A stretch of 64,000 bases of DNA from Dialister sp. CAG:486 (GCA_000434475.1 FR879544.1:3053-67052); one strand, 5' to 3'; counted from the stretch's first letter, positions 9,455 through 18,655 are shown. Notes: a model not told the origin generated them from the sequence alone. A program made the numbers and translations.

Positions 9455-9914
9455 GAGAGTTTTATTTCTGAAAAAACAGATGGTGCAAAAGATGGGAAAG
9501 CAGGCTGCGCCCCTCACGGAGCAGGATGCTTTCTCTATGGATGCACTGACGCTCGCCTATATGGGAGATGTCGTCTGGTCCCTCTTCATCCGGGATACAC
9601 TCATTCATACCGGTATCTACCAGGTGCAGATCCTTTCGACGCTGACTTCGGAAATCGTATCGGCACGCTGGCAGAGCCGTATCCTTTTTGAGATTCGCGA
9701 AGTTTTGAATGACAGAGAGCTCAAGGTGTGCAAGCGCGGAAGAAATACATCGAGTACGGTACCGAAGAGTGCGACTGTCGAAGAGTACCGTGAAGCCACT
9801 GCTTTTGAAGCTCTTCTTGGCTATCTGAAGCTTGCGGGAGAGGAGGAACGCCTGCGGTTCATCCTCCAAAAAAGCTTGAAGTATGTGGCAGGAGAATTCC
9901 AACATGCAGACTAA
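9444..9914 (+). CDS. mrnC: Mini-ribonuclease III
   Basis: RNase III catalytic domain without the double-stranded RNA-binding domain; in Bacillus it matures 23S rRNA ends. DALTLAYMGDVVW contains the conserved acidic signature, and ATAFEALLGYL is the second metal-binding region. The GTG start at 9444 overlaps the cysS end by 11 bases and gives 156 residues. Later starts lack a ribosome site. The cysS-mrnC-rlmB-NYN order is a conserved Firmicutes cluster, supporting a joint role in RNA maturation. Confidence 0.92.
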
Positions 9915-10764
9915 AAAGCAAAGCAATAGAAAACAGAGGGGGGAAAAACCGGCGGAAGGCCGGTTTCCTTCTGCCAGGCACAGGGAGAAAAGACCGCCGA
10001 AGCGGAGAAGCAGTGATGGGGTTCATCCCGTGAAGGATGACTCGCTCATGACCTTCGGCAGAAACAGCGTCACTGAATTCCTGCGGGCTGATCGGGTGCG
10101 CAGTGTCTTCATCAAGGAAGGCCGAAAAGATGAAAGGCTCGCCCGGATCGCAGAAGAAGCTATAAGCAAAGGACTTCCTGTGATTGAGATCGCAGAAGAT
10201 AAGCTGGATGCCTTGGCTGGCGGTGTCGTGCATCAGGGAGCAGCCGCTCTCCTCAAACCGTATGAATATGCAGAACTTGACAAAGTGCTCTCGGACTGGG
10301 AGGGAAAAGATCCCATCCTCATCCTGTTGGACGGATTGGAGGATGTGAGAAATCTGGGCGCCATTGTCCGCACGGCAGAGTGCGCGGGAGCGGCGGCTGT
10401 CCTCCTTCCGAAGCACAAGAGCCCGCCCGTCACGGCGGCGGCCATGAAGACAGCGGCCGGAGCCTTTGCCTATCTTCCGGTGTGCCAGACGGGAAACATC
10501 CGTCAGACGCTGGAGGGGCTGAAAGAAAAAGGCTTCTGGGTCGTGGGCGCGGATATGGATGGGGAAAGCCTCTATTATGATGCCGATCTCAAGGGGCCTT
10601 TGGTCATCGTCATGGGCGCGGAGGGGAAGGGCGTCTCGCCTCTCACCAGAAAACTCTGTGACTTCTGTGTCCGTATCCCGATGAAAGGGAAGGTCTCTTC
10701 TCTCAATGTCTCGGTGGCAGCTGCGCTCCTTATTTATGAGGCGGCGAAGCAGAGAGGTGAGTGA
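9904..10764 (+). CDS. rlmB: 23S rRNA (guanosine-2'-O-)-methyltransferase, TrmH/SpoU family
   Basis: Methylates the ribose of a conserved guanosine in 23S rRNA using S-adenosylmethionine. The knotted SPOUT motifs are visible: NLGAIVRTAE, then VVMGAEGKGVSP, then IPMKGKVSSLNVS near the C-terminus. The first 45 residues are a basic, low-complexity extension. ATG at 9904 is preferred because GGAGAATTCC precedes it and it overlaps the mrnC end. Length of 286 residues fits. Family members can also target tRNA, so the exact site is inferred. Confidence 0.92.
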   Translation: MQTKKQSNRKQRGEKPAEGRFPSARHREKRPPKRRSSDGVHPVKDDSLMTFGRNSVTEFLRADRVRSVFIKEGRKDERLARIAEEAISKGLPVIEIAEDKLDALAGGVVHQGAAALLKPYEYAELDKVLSDWEGKDPILILLDGLEDVRNLGAIVRTAECAGAAAVLLPKHKSPPVTAAAMKTAAGAFAYLPVCQTGNIRQTLEGLKEKGFWVVGADMDGESLYYDADLKGPLVIVMGAEGKGVSPLTRKLCDFCVRIPMKGKVSSLNVSVAAALLIYEAAKQRGE

Positions 10765-10854
10765 CAGATCTCCGGCGTGAGAGGGGCCGAGCCGCCCATC
10801 ACCCGTTTCATCCGATCTTTGGTCATCCGTTACTGAACAGCAAGGAGCCGTATT

Positions 10855-11367
10855 ATGAAAGATTTATACTTGGTCGATGGCTACAACGTGATCTTCTGGC
10901 TTCCGAAGGTCTTTGACCGGGAGGACCTCGAGTCAAGCCGCAAGAAGCTGATCGATCTTCTGGAAGACTACGGGGCGCACAACAATCTGGAGATGATCGT
11001 CGTCTTCGATGGACAGGGCAGCTCGAATAAGGCCAGGATCGAAAAGATGGGGAAAAATTTCACCATTGTTTTCACACCGAGCCGCATGACGGCTGACAGC
11101 TATATCGAAAAAGAGTCCTATGATCGCAGGGAGGAGTACCGTTCGATCTACGTCGTCACTTCGGATGGACCGGAACAGAGCCAGGTCCTTGGGAATGGGG
11201 CGTATCGTGTGGCTGTCGATGATCTCATCCGTGCAGTGAATGAAGACAAGAAAGTGCAGACCACTTTCATTTCTCATCATAACAATCAAAATCTTCGAAG
11301 CGAGATCGGCCGCGCGCTTCCAAAGTCTGTGCAGGATAAGCTGAATCAGCTCAGAAATGGGAACTAG
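10855..11367 (+). CDS. NYN-domain ribonuclease (YacP/Rae1 type)
   Basis: A 170-residue PIN-like NYN domain protein. The N-terminus LYLVDGYNVIF is the family signature with its catalytic Asp, and further acids occur in IVVFDGQ and VVTSDGPEQ. In Bacillus subtilis the homologue Rae1 cleaves mRNA on ribosomes. Position after cysS, mrnC and rlmB is the conserved order. About 90 bases separate it from rlmB; AAGGAG is seen before the ATG. Confidence 0.88.
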   Translation: MKDLYLVDGYNVIFWLPKVFDREDLESSRKKLIDLLEDYGAHNNLEMIVVFDGQGSSNKARIEKMGKNFTIVFTPSRMTADSYIEKESYDRREEYRSIYVVTSDGPEQSQVLGNGAYRVAVDDLIRAVNEDKKVQTTFISHHNNQNLRSEIGRALPKSVQDKLNQLRNGN

Positions 11368-11646
11368 GGGAATGCCGATCCCATCGAGAAGTCTGACGCT
11401 GTAAGCATGTTCAGGAAACACTTCGTCGGTATACTCACTACGTGGATCGCTGTCTCCCTATCCGCTTGCTGCATGAACGTGCAAGAGAGGATCAAACAAC
11501 GATCTCATCACCGCCCGGTACCTATCGGGCGGCTTTTCATTTTGCTGCGGCACAGGTTCGAAAGGACACGAGAGTGCAATGAGTCCTGCATTTCAGAGAG
11601 CACCCTGTCCGATTGGACGGGATCTCTGACCTTCTTAATTTTTTCA
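11368..11646. other. Intergenic region with terminator and unassigned hairpin
   Basis: No gene is supported here. It holds the terminator at 11511-11538, and a separate hairpin at 11594-11628 in which CAGAGA pairs with TCTCTG and GTCC with GGAC, without a T run directly after it. A 92-codon open frame here lacks a ribosome site and any family likeness. Confidence 0.5.
11511..11538 (+). terminator. Rho-independent terminator after the NYN gene
   Basis: CCGCCCG (11511-11517) pairs with CGGGCGG (11526-11532) and is followed by CTTTTC. Confidence 0.8.
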
Positions 11647-11675
11647 TGGACAAAAGAGGGTAAATACGGTAATAT
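11647..11675 (+). promoter_or_regulatory. Promoter of the pepP-efp operon
   Basis: TGGACA at 11647-11652 and TAATAT at 11670-11675 with a 17-base spacer, about 27 bases before the pepP start. Confidence 0.6.
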
Positions 11676-11701
11676 ATTTAGATGATAGAAAGCGGTGATA
11701 T

Positions 11702-12760
11702 ATGTTGATAGAAAGAGCAATGATTTCAGATTTTCTGAAAGAGAGCGGTGTAGATGCAGCTTTCATAGAGAAGGATGAAAACTGCCGATACATCTCTGGC
11801 TTTACCGGATCTGACAGCTACCTCTTTTTAACGGCTGATGACTGCTATTTATTGACAGACAGCCGTTATACAGAGCAGGCGAAGGAAGAAGCGAAGGGCT
11901 TTACCATCATCGACTATGCTGGGAAACTGGCGAAGACGGTGGGAGAGCTTTCTGCAAAGCATCACGTCACTCGTTTCGGGATCGAAGCGGGCATGACGTA
12001 TAAGATGTATCTTTCTTTCGATGAGGTACTGCCGGAAACTGATTTCGTCTTCGTAGTGCCTGATACGCTGCGCCAGATCAAAAGCGCGGAAGAGATCCGC
12101 CTCATTGAAGAAGCATGCCGGATTTCCGATCTGGGCTTTGAGAAGACCGTGCCTTATATCAAGGCGGGCGTGACAGAGGCAGAGCTTCGGACGATCCTGG
12201 AGTGTGCGATGCTGGAGGCCGGATCGGAAGGGAAATCTTTCGATACGATCGTGGCATCCGGCTGGCGGTCTGCCTATCCTCACGGGACAGCGACAGATAA
12301 GGTGATTGAAGAAGGTGATCTCGTCACCTTTGATTTCGGGGCGATCTACCATGGCTACCACTCGGATATCACGAGGACGGTGGCTGTCGGGGAGATCTCA
12401 GAGCGGCAGCGCTACATCTATGATGCGGTGCTGGGATGCAATGAGCATATCGAAAAGATCCTGAGGGCTGGCCTTGTGGCAGCAGATGTGGATCAGGAGT
12501 CCCGAAAATATCTGAAAGAGAAGGATCTGGATAAGTGGTTCGGTCATGCGCTGGGACACAGTGTAGGACTGGAGATCCATGAAACACCCACGCTGTCGCC
12601 AAGGGATCATACCGTCCTTTGCGCAGGTATGACAGAAACTGTGGAGCCGGGGGTTTATATCCCAGGTGTTGGTGGAGTCCGTATCGAAGATACGGTTGTA
12701 ATAGAAAAGGATGGAATCTCCATCTTGACTAAATTCCCAAAGAAATTTTTAAGAGTGTAG
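11702..12760 (+). CDS. pepP: Xaa-Pro aminopeptidase, M24 family
   Basis: Metallopeptidase removing residues ahead of proline. The N-terminal creatinase-like domain spans about residues 1-130. The metal ligands of the M24 fold are all visible: FDFGAIYHGYHSD gives the two aspartates, GHALGHSVGLEIHE the histidine, and ETVEPGVY and RIEDTVV the two glutamates. Length of 352 residues matches the short Firmicutes form. Gene order pepP then efp is widely conserved in Firmicutes. ATG at 11720 is an alternative start. Confidence 0.93.
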   Translation: MLIERAMISDFLKESGVDAAFIEKDENCRYISGFTGSDSYLFLTADDCYLLTDSRYTEQAKEEAKGFTIIDYAGKLAKTVGELSAKHHVTRFGIEAGMTYKMYLSFDEVLPETDFVFVVPDTLRQIKSAEEIRLIEEACRISDLGFEKTVPYIKAGVTEAELRTILECAMLEAGSEGKSFDTIVASGWRSAYPHGTATDKVIEEGDLVTFDFGAIYHGYHSDITRTVAVGEISERQRYIYDAVLGCNEHIEKILRAGLVAADVDQESRKYLKEKDLDKWFGHALGHSVGLEIHETPTLSPRDHTVLCAGMTETVEPGVYIPGVGGVRIEDTVVIEKDGISILTKFPKKFLRV

Positions 12761-12775
12761 CAGGAGGAAAACTAA

Positions 12776-13336
12776 ATGATTTCTAGTAACGATTTACGCC
12801 CGGGCATTACCGTAGAATTGGATGGACAGGTATGGCAGTGTATTGAATTCCTTCACGTAAAGCCAGGCAAAGGGGCAGCTTTTGTACGTGCTAAGCTGAA
12901 AAACCTGCAGAGCGGCTCTGTCGTAGAACGTAAATTCAATGCAGGCATCAAACTGCAGCCGGCTACTGTAGAACGTAAACCGATGCAGTACCTGTATGAA
13001 GCTGATGGTTCCTACTGCTTCATGGATACGGAAACCTATGAACAGATCATGCTGAACAAAGAACAGCTCGGCGACAAGATCAACTTCCTGAAGGAAGAAA
13101 TGGAATGCAATGTCGTATTCTTCAACGGCACCATCATCGGCGTCGATATCCCGAACTCTGTAGAACTGAAAGTCGTAGAGACCGAACCGGGCATCCGTGG
13201 TGATACAGCGACCGGCGGTTCCAAACCGGCTAAGATGGAAACCGGCTATGTCGTTTCTGTACCGCTCTTCATCAATGAAGGTGAAATGCTCCGCATTGAT
13301 ACCCGTACCGGCGCTTACATCGAACGCGTAAAGTAA
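12776..13336 (+). CDS. efp: Elongation factor P
   Basis: EF-P binds ribosomes stalled at polyproline and helps peptide bond formation. The N-terminal KOW-like domain includes [11 protein letters not shown], with the lysine near residue 32 at the tip of the loop that is modified in many species. The C-terminal OB domains end in the standard [16 protein letters not shown] signature. Length of 186 residues is exact for the family. AGGAGG lies upstream, 15 bases after pepP. Codon use is visibly biased, as in highly expressed genes. Confidence 0.97.
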   Translation: MISSNDLRPGITVELDGQVWQCIEFLHVKPGKGAAFVRAKLKNLQSGSVVERKFNAGIKLQPATVERKPMQYLYEADGSYCFMDTETYEQIMLNKEQLGDKINFLKEEMECNVVFFNGTIIGVDIPNSVELKVVETEPGIRGDTATGGSKPAKMETGYVVSVPLFINEGEMLRIDTRTGAYIERVK

Positions 13337-13343
13337 TTTCTAT

Positions 13344-13703
13344 ATGGAAACTGCAGAAGTAAAAAATGACCTGGGAACCGTTCGTGTATCGGACCAGGTC
13401 ATTGCAGTCATTGCCCGAGAAGCAGCGCTCCATGTGAAGGGGATCTATGGGATGGATGATCGGTTTTCTCATGGGATCTCTGCTGTCATCAGTGATGCGG
13501 AAGCAGAAGGCGTGCGTGTCTCCATTCGGGAGAATGGTATCGTCATCGATCTCTACGTGGCAGCCTGGCATGGCGAACGCCTGCCGGCTATCGCTTTACA
13601 GCTGCAGGAAGCAGTCAAGGAAAGCGTCGGAGATTCTACGGGCCTTAGAGTGAATGCAGTCAATGTTAATGTGGAACGCATCGTTTTCGGTGAGGAGAAA
13701 TAG
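13344..13703 (+). CDS. Asp23/Gls24 family envelope stress protein
   Basis: A 119-residue single-domain Asp23 protein: VSDQVIAVIAREAALHVKGIYGM at the start and VNVNVERIVF at the end are typical. Bacillus homologues (YqhY) sit next to nusB and affect membrane lipid metabolism. It follows efp by seven bases and a second Asp23-like gene begins two bases after it, so the group is surely cotranscribed. Confidence 0.88.
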   Translation: METAEVKNDLGTVRVSDQVIAVIAREAALHVKGIYGMDDRFSHGISAVISDAEAEGVRVSIRENGIVIDLYVAAWHGERLPAIALQLQEAVKESVGDSTGLRVNAVNVNVERIVFGEEK

Positions 13704-13705
13704 AG

Positions 13706-14053
13706 ATGTCCGGTGAAGAAGCAGAGAAGAAACGATCGGAAGAAGTCGTATATCAGGAAATTGAAGAGGCTCTGCTTGCCATGCCTGAGGTATCTCATTT
13801 CACCGCGGATGGCTTTCAGTACCTGATGCAGGGGATCAGTCAGGCCTTTGGCTTCAAGGCTCATCGCGGGCTTTGGATACGAAATCTGAAGGATGGACGT
13901 GTGAAGGTGGCGATCTCTGTCGCACTGCATAAAGGCTGTCAGGTACAGGAGACTGCCCGCTATATCCAGATGGTGGTGAAGAATGTATTCTCTTCGCTTA
14001 GAAGAGAGGACATCGAAAGCATTGATGTGACGATTACTGAAATGGTAGAGTGA
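13706..14053 (+). CDS. Second, divergent Asp23-like protein
   Basis: A 115-residue protein with the same general pattern as its upstream neighbour (HKGCQVQETARYIQ, then IESIDVTITEMV at the end), so probably a diverged Asp23/Gls24 relative. The N-terminal 40 residues are acidic and unlike the usual family. It starts two bases after the first Asp23 gene and has GGTGAGGAG upstream. The duplication suggests a heteromeric assembly, but that is inference. Confidence 0.7.
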   Translation: MSGEEAEKKRSEEVVYQEIEEALLAMPEVSHFTADGFQYLMQGISQAFGFKAHRGLWIRNLKDGRVKVAISVALHKGCQVQETARYIQMVVKNVFSSLRREDIESIDVTITEMVE

Positions 14054-14196
14054 ACGGGTGTCATCAGATCTCCTGCCGCCAAAGTTTCTTTAGGGAAACT
14101 GCTCTCGGCAGGATCTGCTGGATCCGCCTGGCCTGTGGAGTCATGGGAAACCATGTATGTAAGACAGGAAATTTCATAGCATAGAGAGAGGCTGAC

Positions 14197-14586
14197 ATGA
14201 GTAGAACAAGCGCAAGAGAATATGCACTCAAGGTGCTGTACTCCAGAGAGCTCAATCCGGAGTCAGAGCCGATCGAGGAAGAGACGCTTCATTTGGAAGA
14301 GAAGGACAAGGCTTTTGCAGATGCTTTGATCGAAGCGGCAGCTCATGAAGATGTCGATGATAAGATCAAGGCATATTTGAAAAAGAACTGGTCGCTCACG
14401 CAGCTCAATGTGGTGGATAAGAATATTCTCCGTCTGGCTGTCGCTGAGTTTTATCATTCCGGGGAAGACCGCCCGGATAAGAAGGTCATTATCAATGAAG
14501 CGATAGAGCTTGCCAAGACATATGGCGGTGAAGGGTCCTATCGATTCATCAATGGACTTCTGGATAAGGCATTACAAGGTGAATAA
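14197..14586 (+). CDS. nusB: Transcription antitermination factor NusB
   Basis: All-alpha RNA-binding factor that with NusE (S10) binds boxA in rRNA operons. SAREYALKVLYSRE at the start and VIINEAIELAKTYGG and FINGLLDKAL at the end are family signatures. Length of 129 residues is normal. It lies 143 bases after the Asp23 pair and two bases before the next gene. The 143-base gap contains no gene I can support. Confidence 0.93.
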   Translation: MSRTSAREYALKVLYSRELNPESEPIEEETLHLEEKDKAFADALIEAAAHEDVDDKIKAYLKKNWSLTQLNVVDKNILRLAVAEFYHSGEDRPDKKVIINEAIELAKTYGGEGSYRFINGLLDKALQGE

Positions 14587-14588
14587 TC

Positions 14589-15539
14589 ATGAGGTTTCTT
14601 GGAATAGATACCAGCTGCTATACGACATCGGCAGCGGTTTATGATTCTTCCAAGGGGCTGATGGGGGAAGAACGGATCGTCCTTTCAGTGAAGGAAGGGC
14701 GGCGGGGACTGTCTCAGTCAGAGATGGTTTTCCAGCATGTGAAGAATCTTCCCGTCCTGCTTCGAAGGCTTTCTCCTTTGCTGCAGGATCTGAAGGGCAT
14801 AGGCGTTTCAGGATTTCCACGGAGGCGGGCAGATTCATACATGCCCGCCTTTCTTGTTGGTCGGGGTATGGCTGAGGCGCTGTCCTCTTCGCATCACATT
14901 CCTCTTTATGTATTTAGCCATCAGGAAAATCATGCGATGGCAGCGATCCGAGAGGCGCCTGCTCTTTGGGGAAAGCCGTTTTATATGATGCATATGTCCG
15001 GCGGCACACAGGATGTGCTCTCCTGTCAATGGCAGGAAGAGGGGATGGAGATCCATGAGCTCCTAACGTCCAAAGACATTACGGCAGGACAGTTCATTGA
15101 CCGCGTGGGCGTGGCTTTGGGACTTCCATTCCCCTGCGGGAAATGGCTGGAGGCACTGGCAGAACAGGGAAATGATACGTATCGGATCCCCCGCTCGTCC
15201 GTGAAAGGGGCGTTCAGCTTTTCCGGCCCCGAAACACGCGTCCAGCGTGATATAGCGTCGCTCGCTTATCGGAAGGAAGACATCGCCAAAGGAGTCCTTA
15301 TCCACATAGGGCGTGCTCTCGAAAAGGAGCTCAGCGGCTATCCTTTCGAAAAGGGTCGTCCCTTCATCGCAGTGGGCGGGGTCATGGCAAACCGCTATCT
15401 TCGGGCAAGGGTCGAAGAGATTTGCCAAGCTATCGGTCTCACGCCGCTTTTCGCCGATCCACGCTATAGCAGTGACAATGCGACGGGCAATGCGTTTGGC
15501 GCGTATATGGAAGATCGCTTGGGCGTGACGGGTGACTGA
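14589..15539 (+). CDS. TsaD-like (Kae1/Gcp) ASKHA-fold protein, paralogue
   Basis: Related to TsaD, the enzyme for threonylcarbamoyl-adenosine in tRNA. It keeps the metal-binding HxxxH as HQENH at residues 111-115 and the C-terminal GGVMANRYLR. At 316 residues it lacks some of the usual TsaD motifs around the first glycine-rich loops, so it is probably the Clostridia/Negativicutes paralogue found beside nusB or ispA rather than the tsaD gene itself. Its own role is unknown. It starts two bases after nusB. Confidence 0.75.
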   Translation: MRFLGIDTSCYTTSAAVYDSSKGLMGEERIVLSVKEGRRGLSQSEMVFQHVKNLPVLLRRLSPLLQDLKGIGVSGFPRRRADSYMPAFLVGRGMAEALSSSHHIPLYVFSHQENHAMAAIREAPALWGKPFYMMHMSGGTQDVLSCQWQEEGMEIHELLTSKDITAGQFIDRVGVALGLPFPCGKWLEALAEQGNDTYRIPRSSVKGAFSFSGPETRVQRDIASLAYRKEDIAKGVLIHIGRALEKELSGYPFEKGRPFIAVGGVMANRYLRARVEEICQAIGLTPLFADPRYSSDNATGNAFGAYMEDRLGVTGD

Positions 15540-15639
15540 AAGGTCACTTTCGGGCATCGATCCGTGATATTTGCGGGGAAGCTGACACCATTTATGAATT
15601 AAAAAAGCACATATGCAATGATCCAGAAAGGAGCCACCC

Positions 15640-16518
15640 ATGCTGAAAGATGTTTTGCTCGCAAAGCAGAAGGAAATCAACGAAAGACTTGAGACGCTGC
15701 TGGTCTCTGACCTGAGCGCTCATCAAAAATTGTTTGATGCCATGAACTACAGCCTTTCGGCTGGGGGGAAGCGTATCCGTCCCTTTCTGTTTCTTCTGAT
15801 CCTGGAACTTTGGGGAAAAGATGCGCGGCTGTATCTGGATATTGCCTGTGCGCTGGAATGCGTGCATACGTATTCCCTCATCCATGACGATCTTCCTGCC
15901 ATGGATAATGATGACTACCGCCGCGGCCGCCCCACGAATCACAAGGTCTTTGGGGCAGGCATGGCGACCATGGCAGGGGATGGGCTTCTGACCTTTGCCT
16001 TTGAGCTTTTGGCAGGCGAGCAGCAGATCGCGCCTGCGCTCCGCTGTGAATTGATCTCCATCCTGGCCAAGGCTGCTGGCCCCGAAGGCATGGTGGGCGG
16101 ACAGGCGCATGATATCGAGAGCGAAGGCCGGACGCTGACTCTTCCGGAATTACAGCTCATGGACCATTGCAAGACAGGCTGCCTTTTGACGGCACCTGTG
16201 GATATGGCACTGGCAATGACAGAGAGCAGTGAAGAAGAAAAGAACCTTCTGCATGCATTTGCTGTCCATGTGGGACTGCTTTTCCAGATGACGGATGACC
16301 TTCTTGATGTGAACGGGCATCTGGATGAGATGGGGAAAATGCCGCATCAGGATGCGGCAGATCATAAGTCCACCTACGTAAGCCTTCTTGGCAAGGAGCA
16401 GACAAAGGCACTCGCAGAAGAAGAAGCAAGGCATGCCAAAGAGATACTGGGAAGGGTCGATCGGGACACAAGCCTTCTCACAGAACTGGTGGACATGCTG
16501 CTGGTACGCACGAAGTAG
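15640..16518 (+). CDS. ispA: Polyprenyl (farnesyl) diphosphate synthase
   Basis: Condenses isopentenyl diphosphate with allylic diphosphates to farnesyl diphosphate. The first aspartate-rich motif DDLPAMD is at residues 83-89 and the second, DDLLD, near 224-228; GGKRIRP near 42-48 binds the substrate diphosphate. Length of 292 residues matches IspA. AGAAAGGAG is upstream. tlyA and nadK follow, as in many Firmicutes, though xseA/xseB and dxs, often in this cluster, are missing here. Confidence 0.95.
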   Translation: MLKDVLLAKQKEINERLETLLVSDLSAHQKLFDAMNYSLSAGGKRIRPFLFLLILELWGKDARLYLDIACALECVHTYSLIHDDLPAMDNDDYRRGRPTNHKVFGAGMATMAGDGLLTFAFELLAGEQQIAPALRCELISILAKAAGPEGMVGGQAHDIESEGRTLTLPELQLMDHCKTGCLLTAPVDMALAMTESSEEEKNLLHAFAVHVGLLFQMTDDLLDVNGHLDEMGKMPHQDAADHKSTYVSLLGKEQTKALAEEEARHAKEILGRVDRDTSLLTELVDMLLVRTK

Positions 16519-16527
16519 AGGAAATAT

Positions 16528-17349
16528 ATGGGAAATCAGAAGGTCAAGAAAGAACGGCTGGATGTCATGCTCGTAGAGCAGGGCTTTTTCGACAGCCGGG
16601 AGAATGCGAAACGGCATATCATGGCAGGCATCATCCTTGTCAATGATGTGCCTGTCGATAAAGCGGGGACGAAGATCCCTGTGGATGCAAAGCTCCGGAT
16701 CAAAGGACATGTGATGCCGTATGTGGGGCGCGGCGGCTACAAGCTGGAGAAAGCGATCAAGACATTCGGCATCGATATGAAGGGAAAGGTCATGGCGGAC
16801 ATCGGTGCCTCTACCGGCGGCTTCACTGACTGTGCACTGCAGAATGGCGCGGCGAAGGTCTTTGCTATCGATGTCGGGACCAATCAGCTCGACTGGAAAC
16901 TCCGCTCTCATCCGCAGGTCGTCAATATGGAAAAGACGAACATCAAAGTCGTGACAGAAGAGATGCTGGGAGAAAAGGTCGATCTCGTTTCGACAGATGT
17001 ATCTTTCATATCCGTTCTGAAGATCATTCCGGCGGTAAGATCCATCCTGAAGGAGGATGGTGCGATGGCGATCCTGATCAAGCCGCAGTTTGAAGCCGGC
17101 AGGGACAAGGTGGGGAAAGGCGGCATCGTGAGAGAAAAAGACATCCATGAAGAGGTCATTTTGGATACTCTCACCGCTTTCGAAGAAGAAGGATTCCACT
17201 GCTGGGATCTGACGTTTTCGCCCATCAAAGGCGGCTCAGGGAATATTGAGTTTCTAGCCTATCTGAAGTGGAAAAAGCCACAGGAAGCGATCAGTGAAGA
17301 ACGGATCCATCAGGTGGTCGAAGAGGCACATGAGACTTTGAAAAAATAG
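16528..17349 (+). CDS. tlyA: TlyA-type rRNA 2'-O-methyltransferase
   Basis: N-terminal S4 RNA-binding domain (RLDVMLVEQGFF through IMAGIILVN, residues 7-40) joined to an FtsJ-like Rossmann methyltransferase domain with MADIGASTGGFTDC as the SAM-binding motif near 90-103. Known members methylate 16S and 23S rRNA riboses; some also act as hemolysin-like proteins, which is doubtful. Length of 273 residues fits. It starts nine bases after ispA. Confidence 0.92.
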   Translation: MGNQKVKKERLDVMLVEQGFFDSRENAKRHIMAGIILVNDVPVDKAGTKIPVDAKLRIKGHVMPYVGRGGYKLEKAIKTFGIDMKGKVMADIGASTGGFTDCALQNGAAKVFAIDVGTNQLDWKLRSHPQVVNMEKTNIKVVTEEMLGEKVDLVSTDVSFISVLKIIPAVRSILKEDGAMAILIKPQFEAGRDKVGKGGIVREKDIHEEVILDTLTAFEEEGFHCWDLTFSPIKGGSGNIEFLAYLKWKKPQEAISEERIHQVVEEAHETLKK

Positions 17350-17396
17350 GTGTAGAACCATACTTTATAACGATCATAGACGAGGCGGTGATTTCA

Positions 17397-18272
17397 TTGC
17401 GATTTGCCATTTTTCCGAATTTGGGAAAAGAGAAGCTCTTTACCTTTCTGCCCGAGCTTCTTGGGATGATAGAAGAAAGAAAGTCGAGCGCACTGCTGCC
17501 GCTTTCTATGAAAGAAGGACTGGAAGCGGGCGGTATCAAGGGGGCTTCTTATGGCAGCATCGATGAGCTGGGAAATTGTGACTGCCTGCTCTCCATCGGT
17601 GGCGACGGCTCCTTCCTGGGAGCGGCGCGTACGTTTCGGGACTATCCCATCCTGATGGCAGGGATCCACTTGGGTGAGCTGGGATTTCTGAACAGCATCA
17701 CCGTCGAAGACGCTGCGCTGCGTCTGGACCAGATCCTTGCGCGGCATTATACCGAAGAGTCGCGCCTGTTTTTGGACTCTATCCTGAAGCATGAGGATGG
17801 CAGTCAGGAATGGCTAACCAGCGTGCTGAATGATGTCGTCATCGGGCATAACGAGATCGGGCAGCTGGCACGGCTGAATCTTTCCGTCAACGGGCATCTG
17901 ATCCAGGAATATGCTTCTGACGGACTCATCGTTTCTTCGCCGACCGGGTCTACCGGTTACGCTCTTTCCTGCGGCGGTCCGGTCATGGGGCCTGGCGATG
18001 ACCGTATGATCGTGATCCCTATCTGCGCGCATACGCTGCAGCGCTTTGCCATCGTCTTGAAATGCAGTGATACGGTAGAAGTCACTGCTCCGCCGCGGGA
18101 GAAGAATCTCTGTATTTCGCTCGATGGCAGCGAATCCTGTCCTTTCAAGACGACAGACCGGCTTTTCATTAAAGGAGCGAATAAGCCGATCCGTTTTATT
18201 CGCTTTGCCGACCAGGATTTCTTCGGGACGATCACAAAGAAGCTCGTCAGGAAGATTTATGAGACGGTGTAG
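17397..18272 (+). CDS. nadK: NAD kinase
   Basis: Phosphorylates NAD to NADP. The GGDG motif occurs in SIGGDGSFLGAAR and the conserved NE/D and SPTGSTGYALSCGGP segments follow. TTG at 17397 is favoured because GAGGCGGTGA sits five bases upstream; a GTG at 17388 is the alternative. Length of 291 residues is normal. In related genomes argR and recN follow; here the cluster ends and repeats begin. Confidence 0.94.
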   Translation: MRFAIFPNLGKEKLFTFLPELLGMIEERKSSALLPLSMKEGLEAGGIKGASYGSIDELGNCDCLLSIGGDGSFLGAARTFRDYPILMAGIHLGELGFLNSITVEDAALRLDQILARHYTEESRLFLDSILKHEDGSQEWLTSVLNDVVIGHNEIGQLARLNLSVNGHLIQEYASDGLIVSSPTGSTGYALSCGGPVMGPGDDRMIVIPICAHTLQRFAIVLKCSDTVEVTAPPREKNLCISLDGSESCPFKTTDRLFIKGANKPIRFIRFADQDFFGTITKKLVRKIYETV

Positions 18273-18353
18273 AAAAGGGCTTGGGGTTAGTCCCAGAGAC
18301 TAAGTTTGAAAGCGGGGATGATTAGTAGCTAGGGATTAGTGACTAGGGATGAG
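18273..18353. repeat. Family B mosaic repeat B4, left part
   Basis: Short reverse-oriented piece with GGTTAGTCCCAGAG and TAGGGATTAGTGACTAGGG units near 18330-18350. The rest of the same element continues after copy A3, at 18513-18655, so A3 appears to have inserted into it. Confidence 0.65.
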
Positions 18354-18512
18354 GGAAACGCTGATTAAATCGCAGAGCCAGATTTCATATGGATTTTTAT
18401 ACATAGCTTCGTCATCATCCTCCTTAAATAGCTCGCTATTCGCGTCAGATGATTCCTTGCTCTGTATAAAAATCCAAGAATGAAATCTGACAACGATTTA
18501 ATCAGTGTTTCC
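18354..18512 (-). repeat. Family A palindromic repeat, copy A3 (nested in B4)
   Basis: Full 159-bp copy in reverse orientation, with inverted ends GGAAACGCTGATTAAATCG and its partner. Family B sequence lies on both sides, which suggests a real insertion event of A into B. Confidence 0.88.
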
Positions 18513-18655
18513 TTAGGAGTCTCAACTGACTGGTGACTTGAATACCACTTTGGGGCATCGCCCCATATATACTTCGCGGCGAAGCCGCCACCTTCATTCC
18601 TCATTCCTTATTCGAGCAGAGCTTTCATCCACACTCCAAGGGCTGCCCCTCCCTT
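18513..18655. repeat. Family B mosaic repeat B4, right part
   Basis: Contains GACTGGTGACTTGAATACC, a GGGGCATCGCCCC hairpin, and the reverse form of the GGTGGCGGCTTCGCCGC hairpin near 18573-18595, then CATTCCTCATTCCTTATTC. The orientation is opposite to B1 and B2. It ends just before the rplU promoter. Confidence 0.7.

Noticed and set aside
11407-11685. 92-codon frame between the NYN gene and pepP
   Set aside because: It crosses a terminator and the pepP promoter, and shows no coding pattern.
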